Part shown: positions 1 through 10,124 of the stretch, piece after piece
Layout: every line of letters begins with the position of its first letter
Position numbering within the stretch: position 1 is the stretch's first letter
DNA from: Dryas octopetala
Lineage: Eukaryota > Streptophyta > Magnoliopsida > Rosales > Rosaceae
Assembly: GCA_963921425.1 (NCBI GenBank)
Contig: OY992832.1
Span: 21,364,835 to 21,428,834, forward strand
Reading direction: 5' to 3'
DNA: 64,000 bases
Notes under the pieces: generated by a model
Told to the model about the DNA's origin: nothing
Seen by the model: the letters and a program-made list of their open reading frames with translations, nothing else
The model's database searches: none
Program-made: the position numbers and the translations under genes

Positions 1-1093
1 GGGGCTTATTCGCCTTCTAGTGGCTCTGCTTCAACTCAGGGGGAGGAGGATACAAGGGTTATTGCAGCCATGTCTTCTGCCTTCTGGTGTTGGTTCTGAT
101 ACGCAGAACCCCAACAAGGACCTCTACACGTTCTGCACTCCGGATAACAAGGTGGGTTTGTCTCAAATCTCAATTTGCATGGTTATATGATTTTCTTAAT
201 TTACACTATAATTCTGTATATGTTTCTTAATTTTTTTCCCATGTTGGACAGAAACAAAGAGTGTTGCTGAAGAAGGAGTTGAAGAGCATTGATGTTGGAT
301 CTTTGGGCAGGATTGTCCTTCCAAAGGTGAGGTTTTTGTTTGCCTGTGTAACATCTTTCTTGGTTGGTTTTCACTTTTCAGTCCATTTTGATTTTTTTTC
401 CAAGAAATGATGATGGAGGAGAAAGAAGTAAATTAAAGGGTCGACCAATATCCCTACTTTGATTTGATTTACTCTTGTCCAATAACTAATTCCTTCCACC
501 CTGACATTTTTATTCTTGCACCAAAATATTCACTCTTTTTTTTTTTTTTTACTCTCCTCATCTTTTGAGTACATTATATTAAAATATATGACAATCTCTG
601 ATATATGGATGTCCAAGCTGACCTATTGTGTTATCTACTTCATTCTCACAGGAGGCAGAGGAAAACCTACCGGTCCTCTCTGCATGGAAGGCATCCTGTT
701 GATGATCAGAGATGTATATTCCAACCAAGATCAGGATGAAAGGAACTAATATAGCGAGCCCTCCTCAAACCTACAACAACACAACACCATGACTAACCCC
801 ACAAACCAAAACCCCAACAACACCAGCAACATACGAAACCCTAACACCAACACCCATTTCCCCAACCCTAACACCAAAAGAAAAACCCAGACCACCAACA
901 AAACCCATACACCCCCCCATATACCCAAACTAACTAGGAACGAGAAGACAAATTTTCCCTAGCTCTATTAATCAAACTCAAACCCAACAAGGATCAACTA
1001 GAAACAAATGCTCTGGTGGCAGTCTCTATGGATCATGCTGCTTCCTCTTCACATAGACAATGGGAGGAAGCTACGACTACGACAACACACTAG
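1..1093 (+). pseudogene. LEC2: LEC2-type B3 transcription factor, decayed, left-truncated
   Basis: Relic of a LEAFY COTYLEDON2-like (AFL clade) B3 gene; intact members drive seed maturation and embryogenesis from the nucleus. An exon ending near 151 reads NPNKDLYTFCTPDNK. A second exon at 252-326 reads LLKKELKSIDVGSLGRIVLP, the start of a B3 domain. A third, after an AG acceptor at 650-651, reads EAEENLPVLS, then continues out of frame as GILLMIRDVYSNQ, so a frameshift lies near 685. The rest of the B3 core (the YKFWSNNKSRMY part) is missing. A tail piece at about 950-1090 reads FSLALLIKLK then DHAASSSHRQWEE, in the style of LEC2 C-termini, ending at a TAG at 1091. Between them is an Asn/Thr/Pro-rich stretch with stops. 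LEC2 fits better than FUS3 or ABI3 because of the EAEENLP and ALLI motifs. Gene order is clear, but the product cannot be functional as read. Confidence 0.72.
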
Positions 1094-1747
1094 AGAAACA
1101 ATAACATCTACACAACAACCAGCTATAGCAGTGGACATTTCCTTCATCATCGGAATCATATATATATATAGGAAAAGAGAGTAAGGTAACTGTATGTATA
1201 GGATAAACAATCCTTTCTGTAATGTAGACTTCTTTTATGAGGTAAATTGTATACTTAGTGGAATGAAAGATATATACTATAGATCATTTTCTCTTCAATT
1301 AGTCTCTTTTACAACAACATTGCTGTGTGCAAGTATGCAACACATCTATCCCCTTCAAATTCTTAATTGATAGTCATATGTGAAAAGTTATACGAGAAGA
1401 ATGTCATAGACAACAGTTGTATGAAAACGTGTCATCCCCTTCTAAATTGAAGGTACTTGAATCCAATTTTAGATACCAAACGGGCTTAACTAAACTGCAC
1501 TTAGAAGCGTTTTCCAACAAGTCAGTCTTGAATAGTTGTAAATTCTCAGAAGCGTTTTCCAATTTCTTCAAATTGTCATTCTTCTCATCACCTAAAACAC
1601 GTTTTGAATGGAAATGAATTGAGTAACACGGAACATAAAAAAAGATGAATGAATTTGCCGAAATTCAAATGTTTTTTTGGTAAAAAAACTGAGGTGGGTA
1701 TGCAGAGAAAAAGAGAGATAAGAAAAGATTACATGGGTCTCTAAGAT
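1094..1747. other. AT-rich spacer, no gene seen
   Basis: AT-rich DNA with a short (TA) run near 1160. It lies between the LEC2-type relic and the orphan CCR-like exon. Exons 2-6 expected downstream of that exon on the minus strand are not visible here. Confidence 0.5.
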
Positions 1748-1864
1748 AACAGTGCCATGAACCTTGTATCCCTCGGAGAGGAGGAGCTTGACGACCCAAG
1801 ATGCCACGAAGCCACCAACACCAGTCACACACACTATTTCTTTCTTTCCTGTCTCTTCTTCCAT
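1748..1864 (-). pseudogene. Orphan exon 1 of a CCR-like reductase
   Basis: From an ATG at 1862-1864 on the minus strand the reading is [20 protein letters not shown] followed by [19 protein letters not shown]. This is the N-terminal NADP-binding strand and glycine motif (TGxGGFxASW) of the cinnamoyl-CoA reductase / dihydroflavonol reductase family. It aligns along its length with exon 1 of the two CCR-like genes downstream. The reading leaves the family after HGTV, and no exons 2-6 are found between it and the left edge; that space holds a different relic. It is therefore a stranded exon, left by deletion or by partial duplication of the CCR-like cluster. The alternative, a gene with its remaining exons far outside the window, would need them to lie beyond the LEC2 relic. 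Confidence 0.6.
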
Positions 1865-2050
1865 CTCTTCTGCTCTGTCTCATAATTCTCAAAGCCAGCT
1901 TATTTTGACTTCAGTAATATTTTATTTCCCACGTATCATCCTAGACATTTTCATTCCCTAGCTAGTATGTCTAATTTTGTTTACTTTTTAACACACATGT
2001 ACGTAAATTCATTTTCTATGTCTATCTAGTATCTAGTACCTTATTTTTTG

Positions 2051-2370
2051 AGGGCTGCTATTTGCACACCTCTAAATTTCTTTTTGCACACCCTTTTTGA
2101 AAAAAAAAAAAAAAAAAAAAAAATTCAAGAGAAAAGACCATTTGGCCCTTCCTCTGTTACACACCCCCATCCCCATCTCTCCCCCCCGTACACACCCCCC
2201 CTTGCTCTGTTTTTTTTCCCTCCGCCCGATCACCACCTTCCTCGCACCAGCAGCACCACATTCCTTGCACCACCACCATCGTGCGCCACCACCTTCCTCG
2301 TAGCACCACCACCGCGCGCAGCACCACCCAAAACAGCCACCATAACCAGCCCAGCAGCCCCTCCTCGGCT

Positions 2371-2420
<50 letters not shown>

Positions 2421-2963
2421 AAGCAGACAGCCAAACAAATTTAAAAAAAATAAAAAAATTGCAGCGGGTTCGACGGACCAGTGCCGAACCCGGTGGTTTC
2501 GTTCGACAGGTACCCGCCGAATAGAATAGGATTGTTCGGTGGGTACCTACCGAACGAAACCATCGGGTTCGGCACTGCTCCACCGAACCTGATCCAATTT
2601 TTTTTTTTAAGTTTTCTTCTCCGGCGCGTGACAGTGAGCTTGCTGGAGGAAGAGAGGTGGTCGGGGTAGGGTGAAGAAAAAGAAGATAGGGTAGGGTGGT
2701 CACCGGTGGTGGTAGGCTGCTCGGGGATAGGTGTGTGCCGGAGAAAGGAGAGGTGGGGAGGGGGTGTGTGGGTGAGGGGGTGTGTACAGGGGGGGGAGAT
2801 GGGGATGGGGTGTGTGTGTTTTTTTTTTTCTGGTTAGGAAGGGTGTGCAAAAAGAAAAATGGATGGGGTATAAAGTCTTTTCCTTTGAGTTTTTTTTTTT
2901 TTTTTTTTTTTTTTAAGAAAGGGTGTGCAAAGAGAAGAAAAGGGTGTGCAAATAGCAGCACTC
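2051..2963. mobile_element. Non-autonomous terminal-inverted-repeat element (Mutator-like, about 0.9 kb)
   Basis: The ends are inverted copies of one another: GCTGCTATTTGCACACC at the left and its complement at 2941-2958. Long poly-A and poly-T runs (about 2100-2123 and 2889-2914) mirror each other inside. The flanks are TATTTTTTG (2042-2050) and TATTTTTTA (2964-2972), a 9-bp target duplication with one mismatch, as Mutator superfamily elements make. The interior is low complexity: C-rich on the left, G-rich on the right, a (CT)n run at about 2378-2415, and a central hairpin. The long open frames across it are byproducts of this composition. No transposase is present. Confidence 0.7.
2464..2596. 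repeat. GC-rich perfect-style hairpin, arms about 55 bp
   Basis: At the centre of the surrounding element, GGTTCG...AGTGCCGAACCCGG...TTTCGTTCG reads again in inverted form as CGAACGAAACC...GGGTTCGGCACTG...CGAACC. The arms are about 55 bases with a few mismatches and the loop is about 17 bases. The GC content contrasts with its AT-rich surroundings. Confidence 0.65.
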
Positions 2964-4002
2964 TATTTTTTAGGCCAAATTACACAAATAATCTTTGTGG
3001 TTTGGATCATATTTCAACGCTACTTATGTGGTTTCAATTCTTTTAAAAATACCCTTGTGGTCCAAGTCCGTTACTAATTGAGAATTTCAGCCAACTGGAG
3101 TAACAATATCAAGAGAGATGCGCTATTTTTTATTTTTTAACTAATGGGGCGAATTCGGGGATTGGATATGGATATGGGGATTCCATTCCCCGCGGATATG
3201 GATATGGGAAATCCCCAAATTGAAAAATTTGGGGATTGGGAAGGGTATGGAGGCAAAAACAAATTCAGATATGGGTATGGAGGTGGCATACCCATCCCCA
3301 CCCGTACCCATTGCCATTCCTAGATTCTCCCAAGTCCCAACCACCAATCCACCATAAACATAAATTTTAAAGGATTTTTGTTTAGAAAATTTAGAATTAT
3401 TTTGTGATGACCACATTATGATTCATCAATTCCATTAACAAAGTTAGGAATTTGAGTTGATTCGACCAAAAGTAAATAAATTTGAGCTTGATTGTAATGA
3501 ATTTGAGCTTGATTGTAATGTGAACTATACAACAATACGATTATATGTATAGTGTATAATCATGAATGATCGTGATGATTATACATAACTATTTAAAGTA
3601 AAATAATTATTCTCATAATAGAAATTTACATATTTAATTTCATCATTCTATAAGATATATCTTTCATTAAAATTGGGTGCTAAATTGGATTTGGTTTTAG
3701 TCCTTTGCCTTTTTAAGCATATATGTAAGTACATTGTACGCTGTGTGCAAATATATCAATGTAATAGAATTTGTGCAGGTATATTTAATGTACCTGCACA
3801 TATGTTCGTAATTTAGTAATAATGTGTCTACAAATAATAATGTGGATAAATGTATATAGAGTCAAAGACTATAACAAAATTCAATACTTAACGTCATGCA
3901 TGTTTTATTGAAAATCAGATAATGTAACTACCCCTTCTCTTTAATTATTGAACATATTATGAGTAGGGGTGATGCATGCTAAAATACTTCAAGTACATTT
4001 GT
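2964..4002. other. Spacer downstream of CCR-like gene A
   Basis: 2990-3110 resembles a decayed foldback fragment. 3140-3310 is an unusual patch of GGATATGG and GGGGATT repeats with its complement further along (CCCATCCCCACCCGTACCC). From about 3330 the sequence matches 9425 onward, beyond the 3' end of gene B, so the tandem duplication includes roughly 0.65 kb of 3' flank. No gene is seen. Confidence 0.55.
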
Positions 4003-7000
4003 CTAATCCAGGACTCCAGCCTTTCGATAGCTTTCAATGGAATCAACAAGAGTTTCGTCCAATGGTCGGTAACTCCAACCCAACCTCTGCAATTTCTCAG
4101 AACTCAGATTTTCTTCTTCTTCCTCTTTGTGGCTAAGGCTGCCAATACAAAAGAGTAACGCATGCATCTTAATAACATGGATCCCAAAGGTACACAAACT
4201 AGGTGAAACAAAACAATCGATCGATGGCCAATAATAAAAAAATAATAGACCAACGTATAATAGGAAAATTATATTTAGCTTTTGTTCCATGCGATCGATT
4301 TAGGTTAATATTCGATCTGCACTTTAATTTATGTAGTTTAAAAAATTTTTAAAAGGTTCATGCGGGTTATTTTAGTTTACAATTAAGACCAAATTTGTAA
4401 TTTTATCAATTTTTCTTCTTATGGTTTGGTGATGTGGCTCTAGACTGGCATAATATCTTACACAAAAGGACCGAAATATTTATATTCATAACCAACTATC
4501 TATTGATTTAGTGATATTTGTATTTTCAATGTTGAAGAGGTCTTAAGTTAGACTTCACCCTCCCCAAGATTTTTTTTTTTTTTTAAATTATCTATACTCG
4601 TACCATAACCACTATTTTACTACCATATCATGTAACCACACGATAGTTACATTTTTTTTTTATCCTATAAATCCCCCAAACCCGCTTTGCGGTCCCAGGC
4701 TCAAAACTAAAAAATTACGAAATTAACTTTAAGTGCAACTACAAATGTACAAATTTGAGTTAAACCCTTAGGATTAGCCCAAGTGGTGAAAATGGGTAAG
4801 GGTAAAGGTTAAGATTAGATTAAGTCCATGGTTCGATTTCCTCCAATGTAACAAAAAAAATTAAACTTTAATAATGTAAAAGAGTTACATAACTATGAAT
4901 TAAACTTTAATTGCAAACTAAATTAAATTAAAAAAAATTAATTGAAAATTTATACACTATAAGCATTAAAGTGGCCAAAGTTTACCTACAAGGACCTAAA
5001 ATCTAATTTAATTTAGCGAATTAATTATTTGTGGGTTGGATACAAACTTACTTTTGGGGATAATTGTAGTTGGAATATGCAATTTTCAAGTGCTTCTCCA
5101 CCACATCCCGTATTCCAATTGAATGTGCATTGCATATGTATCTTTCTCCAGCCTTAGACTTTTTGTATACAAGAAATAGTGCTTCAGCTAAATCACGAGC
5201 ATCCACAACCGTCCAATAATTGTATCCCAATGACTCAAACCCACCTACATATATATGTACACACATTAATTAATTGCACGCTTAAACAAGAAAGATATCA
5301 ATATTACTTGTATATCTTAATAGAAATTTTGATTCTAATTTGTGAGATAACCTTATACAGGCACATTATAAATGTATTTGTTATTGTAAGTATGGAAGAA
5401 ATTGATATGATATATATAACATGTGTGTATATATATATATACATGCTCCTTCTATTAAGGTATACCTCAACTTATTTATGTTAAGGTATACTCTATTAGG
5501 GCCCACACGAGTTGTTTTGTGTCGATCCGAATCATTCATTTTTTACATTTTTATTGATAGATCATCCTTGCATAAAATTAGTTAAATCGAAAATCATTTG
5601 TCTATCTAACTTTGATCAAATAAATGGACGAACTAAATATTTTCGATGAAATCATCCATTTGTTTTATCAAAATTAGATAGGTAAATGATTTTCGATTTG
5701 ACTAATTTTTTGCAAGGATGATCTATCAATAAAAATGATTCTTGCGAACAGTTCGGATCAACACAAAACGATTCGTGTGGACCCCAACAAAGTTATACCT
5801 CAACATAAATAAGTTAAGATATACCTTAATAAAAGGAGCATATTATATACATATGTGGTACAAGTAGATACCTTTGAGAACCATAGCTATGAGCCAGCTA
5901 CTGAAATTCATAGTAGCTTGCAAAATCGGCCCCACAATAACAGAAGGACAAACAGTTACAACTTCAAGTCCACTTCTTTTGCCAAACTCCAAAGCCTCAC
6001 TTTCTGCTTCTGTTTTTGCTAGGTAATACGATTTCTGGAACTGAAGTACAACATCAATTATTGATCTTGCTTCAGCGCATAAAATGTTTCAAATTAACTT
6101 AATTAATGTAATAATTATTTTCATATCAAGCTAGCTATCACACTTAGCTTACTTTAGTTGTTTTAATATATTCCTTATCGGACCAACAAGTCTCATCTTT
6201 GGCTTGACCCTTGGGCCAGTTTGGGTTCATGGTAACAGCAGCTATAGAGGACACAACCACAACTCTCTTCACTTTGGCTTCTAGGCAAGCATTAAGTACA
6301 TTAAGCGTTCCCTTCACAGCTGGTTCCATAAACTCTACCTGCACAATTCACATTAATTTTAATTTATTTGAATATTTGAGAGAACATAAATAAGGAAGTA
6401 ATTAATTATTTTTGGTAAGGGATTATTTATTAATTAAGAATTTATTTTAGTGATGAGGTATACATTAACATTATATAATTCTTGCCTGTGGATCTGCTCC
6501 AGGAGAACCACCGAGTACAGGACCGGCGACATGGAAGACTCCACTGCATCCGGCAAATGCCAAACACAGAGATTCATAGTCCAGCAAATTGGCTTTGAAC
6601 AGTTTCAGGTTCTCAGATGCTTTCTCAAGCTTGTTCAAGTGAGCATACTTGCTATCCTCTGTACAATTAATTAAGATTAATTTTTTATTTAATTGCACAA
6701 AAGGACAAATCATAACCTCCATTTACAAAAAAGGACAACACATAGTAAAATAGTCATTACGGTCCTATTTTAAATTTCCATCAATTAATTGTAAATATTG
6801 TTCGGTTATAATTATAATTTAAATTAACATTCAATTACAAAATTGTTAATTACATTAAAAAATTACTTATAAAAATGTCACCAATCACATGCACTCGGCA
6901 CTCCAAGAGGAAAAAGCCAAATGTTACAAATGGTGCAAATGGTGTTCGTGGTTTGCCGGTTTCAATTTTTTTTATGTTTAAAATGTTTTCAATCTTATTC

Positions 7001-8572
7001 AATAATCAAAAAATTTCGTGAAATGTACCTAAAATCAAACACACACATGGTGCTGTACGTGCATTAATTTTCCATCAGATATGTAAGAGGAATTGGAGTA
7101 ATTTAAGAATTAAGAGAGAGTAATGAATTGAATGATCACCTACAATAATCATAATATATAAATACAAATAAGAGTAAATGACAACAATGGTCTTCAAATT
7201 TTACCCTTAGTACCATAAACTTATTTTTGGAATTCTATAGTCCACATCATTTAAGTTCGTTTCATCAATGTTAGTCATGTGTTAAGTAGGTAAGCCACTT
7301 TTGAAAAGTAAAAAGGCTTTTTTACCCAAATAGCACCTGAACTACAGGGGGTGTGCTCAAATACCACCCAAACTTTTTTTCTTGCCAATTTACCACCTGA
7401 AATTATTAATATGTGCTAATTTGCCACCTAACATCCATTTTTCTGTTAAATCATCAAAAAATTTCCCAAACTTCCCATTTTGCCCTTGAATACAATAAAA
7501 AAATATTATTATTTTAAAAACTTTTTTTAAAATATAATTAGAAAAAAAATTAAAAACTAAAAAAATAGAAAATGGAAATACCCTTTTTTTTAGGGGGTTT
7601 AATTAGATTTTTTTTTAATATTTAAAATGCTTTTTTTATATAAATGACGAAAATACCCTTGAAATAAACAGAAAATTTAACTAAAATGACGGTAGGTGGT
7701 AAATTGGCCAATATGTGAAAGTTCAGGTGGTAAATTGGCAAGAAAAAAAGTTTGGGTGGTATTTGAGCACACCCTTTATAGTTCATGTGGTATTTGAGTA
7801 AAAAAGTCAAGTAAAAATGGTGACTCATCCCCTCTTTTTTTTTTTCGAAGTGATATACGTGACTAAAATTGATGAAAAATATAAATAAAAGTGACAAAAT
7901 AGACTAAAGTGAGACACATGAAAGTTTGTGGACTATATATATATATATATATACAGGCTCCTTCTGTTGAGGTATACCTCAACTTATTTATGTTGAGGTA
8001 TGACCTTGTTGGGGCCTACACGAGTCCTTTTGTGTCGATCTGAACCGTTCGCAAGGATCATCTTCATTGATAGATCATCTTTGTAAAAAATTAGCCAAAT
8101 CAGAAATCATTTGCTTATCTAACTTTGATAAAATAAATGGACGGTTTCATCGAAAATATTTGGTTCGTCCATTTATTTGATCAAAGTTAGATAGGCAAAT
8201 GATTTCCGATTTGGCTAATTTTTTGCAAGGATGATCTATCTATGGAGATGTAAAAATTGAACGGTTCGGATCGACAAAAAAGGACTCGTGTGGGCCCCAA
8301 CAGGGTATACCTCAACATAAATAAGTTGAGGTATACCTCAACAGAAGGAGCCTGTATATATATATATAATTTGAAAAATAAGTTTGTACACTAAAGTGAT
8401 CCTCGATAAAGTTCGAAAACTATTACTATTATTCTCTCATACAAATAAACATACCTGGTTGTCTGACAGTTCCATGAACAAGATAGTCCTTGGAGAGAAG
8501 AAGCTTAACCACCCAGGAAGCACAAAATCCTCCAGCCCCAGTCACACATACTTTTTCTTTCTCACCCGCCAT
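4003..8572 (-). CDS. CCR-like NADPH-dependent reductase, copy A (six exons)
   Basis: Exons on the minus strand: 8455-8572, 6486-6658, 6153-6338, 5872-6034, 5052-5244 and 4003-4138, joining to 969 bases (322 residues plus stop), the usual family size. It is a short-chain reductase of the CCR/DFR type: glycine motif [11 protein letters not shown] near residue 10, GTVRQP at the end of exon 1, active-site Ser in VVVVSS, and YYLAK (the YxxxK catalytic pair) at the start of exon 4. The C-terminus reads [16 protein letters not shown], as in CCR-like proteins. The canonical CCR signature KNWYCYGK is replaced by KKSYYLAK, so this is a CCR-like paralogue and not assured lignin CCR; the substrate is unknown. 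Intron 2 has a GC donor. The FHVASPV element of copy B is FHVAGPV here, which may mean relaxed constraint. Introns 1 and 4 carry MITEs. Confidence 0.85.
5442..5841. mobile_element. Foldback MITE, copy a (in intron 4 of gene A)
   Basis: About 400 bp with long inverted ends: GCTCCTTCTATTAAGGTATA at the left and its near-complement at 5815-5840, next to (TA)n. It is the most diverged of three copies in the window; the others are at 7954 and 27387. The equivalent intron of gene B (12414-12644) lacks it, which gives an empty site. Confidence 0.8.
7315..7808. mobile_element. Foldback element with 9-bp target duplication (intron 1 of gene A)
   Basis: Left end GGCTTTTTTACCCAAATAGC and right end its near-complement at 7789-7808. 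The motif TACCACC...AACTTTTTTTCTTGCC is repeated in inverted form at about 7725-7763. The flanks are identical 9-mers, AAGTAAAAA, at 7306-7314 and 7809-7817. No coding capacity; Mutator-like by target duplication length. It sits within AT-rich sequence (7166-7920) whose ends also look inverted, so it may be nested in an older foldback. Confidence 0.7.
7954..8354. mobile_element. Foldback MITE, copy b (in intron 1 of gene A)
   Basis: 401 bp with ends CAGGCTCCTTCTGTTGAGG and its complement, each lying in (TA)n, consistent with TA-targeting. The arms carry GGTATACCTCAACTTATTTA. It is nearly identical in sequence and length to the copy at 27387-27787, so both inserted fairly recently. Absent from the matching intron of gene B. 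Confidence 0.85.
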
Positions 8573-8633
8573 TGATACTCGATCTTATCTTAATCTTAAC
8601 GTCCTCGATATATCCCTCTTGTCATCTCTAACC

Positions 8634-8644
8634 TCTATATATAG
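8634..8644 (-). promoter_or_regulatory. Candidate TATA box of gene A
   Basis: CTATATATAG on the minus strand lies about 65 bases upstream of the ATG at 8570-8572. The same motif sits at the matching place before gene B, within otherwise conserved flank. Position and motif only; no transcript evidence. Confidence 0.4.
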
Positions 8645-8708
8645 CCTGCACTATATTATTAATTAATTAATTACGCTTTTAATTTCTTGGATTTCAAGGA
8701 CCATAAAG

Positions 8709-9028
8709 GGGTGTGTATTTAATTGATCGAGATTTTAATGGATTTTAAAAGAGTTATAAACTCTTGCAGATTTCATGAATTCTATAAAATTCATCAAAAT
8801 CTAAGGGGAAAAAAGTTGAAATTCTCATGACCTTCATTTTTTAACAAAATCCATCAAAATCCACCAAATCCACCATTTAATAAAATTCTTTAAAATCAAT
8901 GAGTTTTTTAATACATCTAGATTTGTATAAAATCTTTAAAATTTTGAATTAAATACACCAAATTTTTTTTGAATTTTCAAATTCTTTTAAAATCCATTAA
9001 AATCTCAATTGAATACAAGATATACACC
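8709..9028. mobile_element. Short TIR MITE (about 320 bp) between the CCR-like genes
   Basis: Left end GTGTGTATTTAATTGATCGA then GATTTTAATGGATTTTAAAA. The right end (8983-9028) is its near-complement, ending in TATACACC. The interior is repeated AAAATCCATCAAAATC-type text. No ORF. This type of GTGT...AATGGATTTTAAA MITE is common near plant genes. Confidence 0.65.
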
Positions 9029-10124
9029 ATACACTCTTGGAAATAATTGAAAATGGGATGGCTTCTTTTCTTTGTTTTGAATTAATTTTTTAATATTATT
9101 TTGGCTTCTTCTTTTTCATATTTGCCTGTGCATTATTAGGAATAAAGTGCCACGTTTAAGGCAAGCACAAGGGCGTTGAATAGTACTTTGGCTTCTGTGA
9201 ATTAAGTCCAAGATTAAGACGAACACAAAAACAAAAAAAAATCAAATAACTGGATTTTTGTTAGAGTTTTCATTTATTTCGTCCATGTAGTTTAAAAACG
9301 TAGTGATACCAATAATTAATAAGTCCAAATTTCTAACCGTGAATGGAATGGAAAAAACGATGTTATGACCATCACGTGCTCGCCATCAGCAGAGATATCT
9401 TCATCGATCTGTTAGAAACTTAGAACCTCCCAACTACCAATCCGCAATAAACATAAACTTTAAAGAATTTTTGTTTAGAAAATTTAGAAATATTTAGTGA
9501 TGACCACATTATGATTCCATCAATTCTATATTTCTATATATAAACAAAGCTACGAATTTGAGTTAATTCGACCAAAAATAAATAAATTTGAGCTTGAGTG
9601 TAATTTAATGTGAACTACAACAACACGATTATATGTATAGTGTATAGTTAAGAATGTTCATGATGATCATTCGTACGTAGTTAACTGTTTAAAGTAAAAT
9701 AATTATTCTCATATATTATAAAAATATACATATTTTCATCATTCGATAAGATTTATTTTTCATTAAAATTAGGTGCTAAATTTGATTTGATTATAGTCCT
9801 TTGACTTTTTAAGCAAATACGTACGTAGGTACATTGTACGTTGTTTGCAGATATATCATTGTAATATAATTTGTGCAGTTATATTTAATGTACCTGCATA
9901 TATATGTTCGTAATTTAGTGACCATGTATCTACAAATAATAATGTAGAAAAATGTATACAAAGTCAAAGACTATAATAAAATTCAATATTTAACATCATG
10001 CATGTTTTATTGAAAATCAGATCTTTTCCAATGATGAAAATGAAACTACCCCTTCTCTTTAATTATTGAACATATTATGAGTAGGGTGGATGCATATATG
10101 CGAAAATACGTGAAGTACGTTTGT
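9029..10124. other. Spacer between CCR-like genes A and B, part of the duplication
   Basis: 9029-9420 is AT-rich and unique. 9425-10124 is homologous to 3330-4002, the 3' flank of gene A. No coding sequence is recognised. Confidence 0.55.

Noticed and set aside
2230-2961. 243-codon minus-strand open reading and its plus-strand partners
   Set aside because: Composition artefact of poly-A/T, (CT)n and C-rich repeats inside a TIR element; no domain and mirrored frames on both strands.
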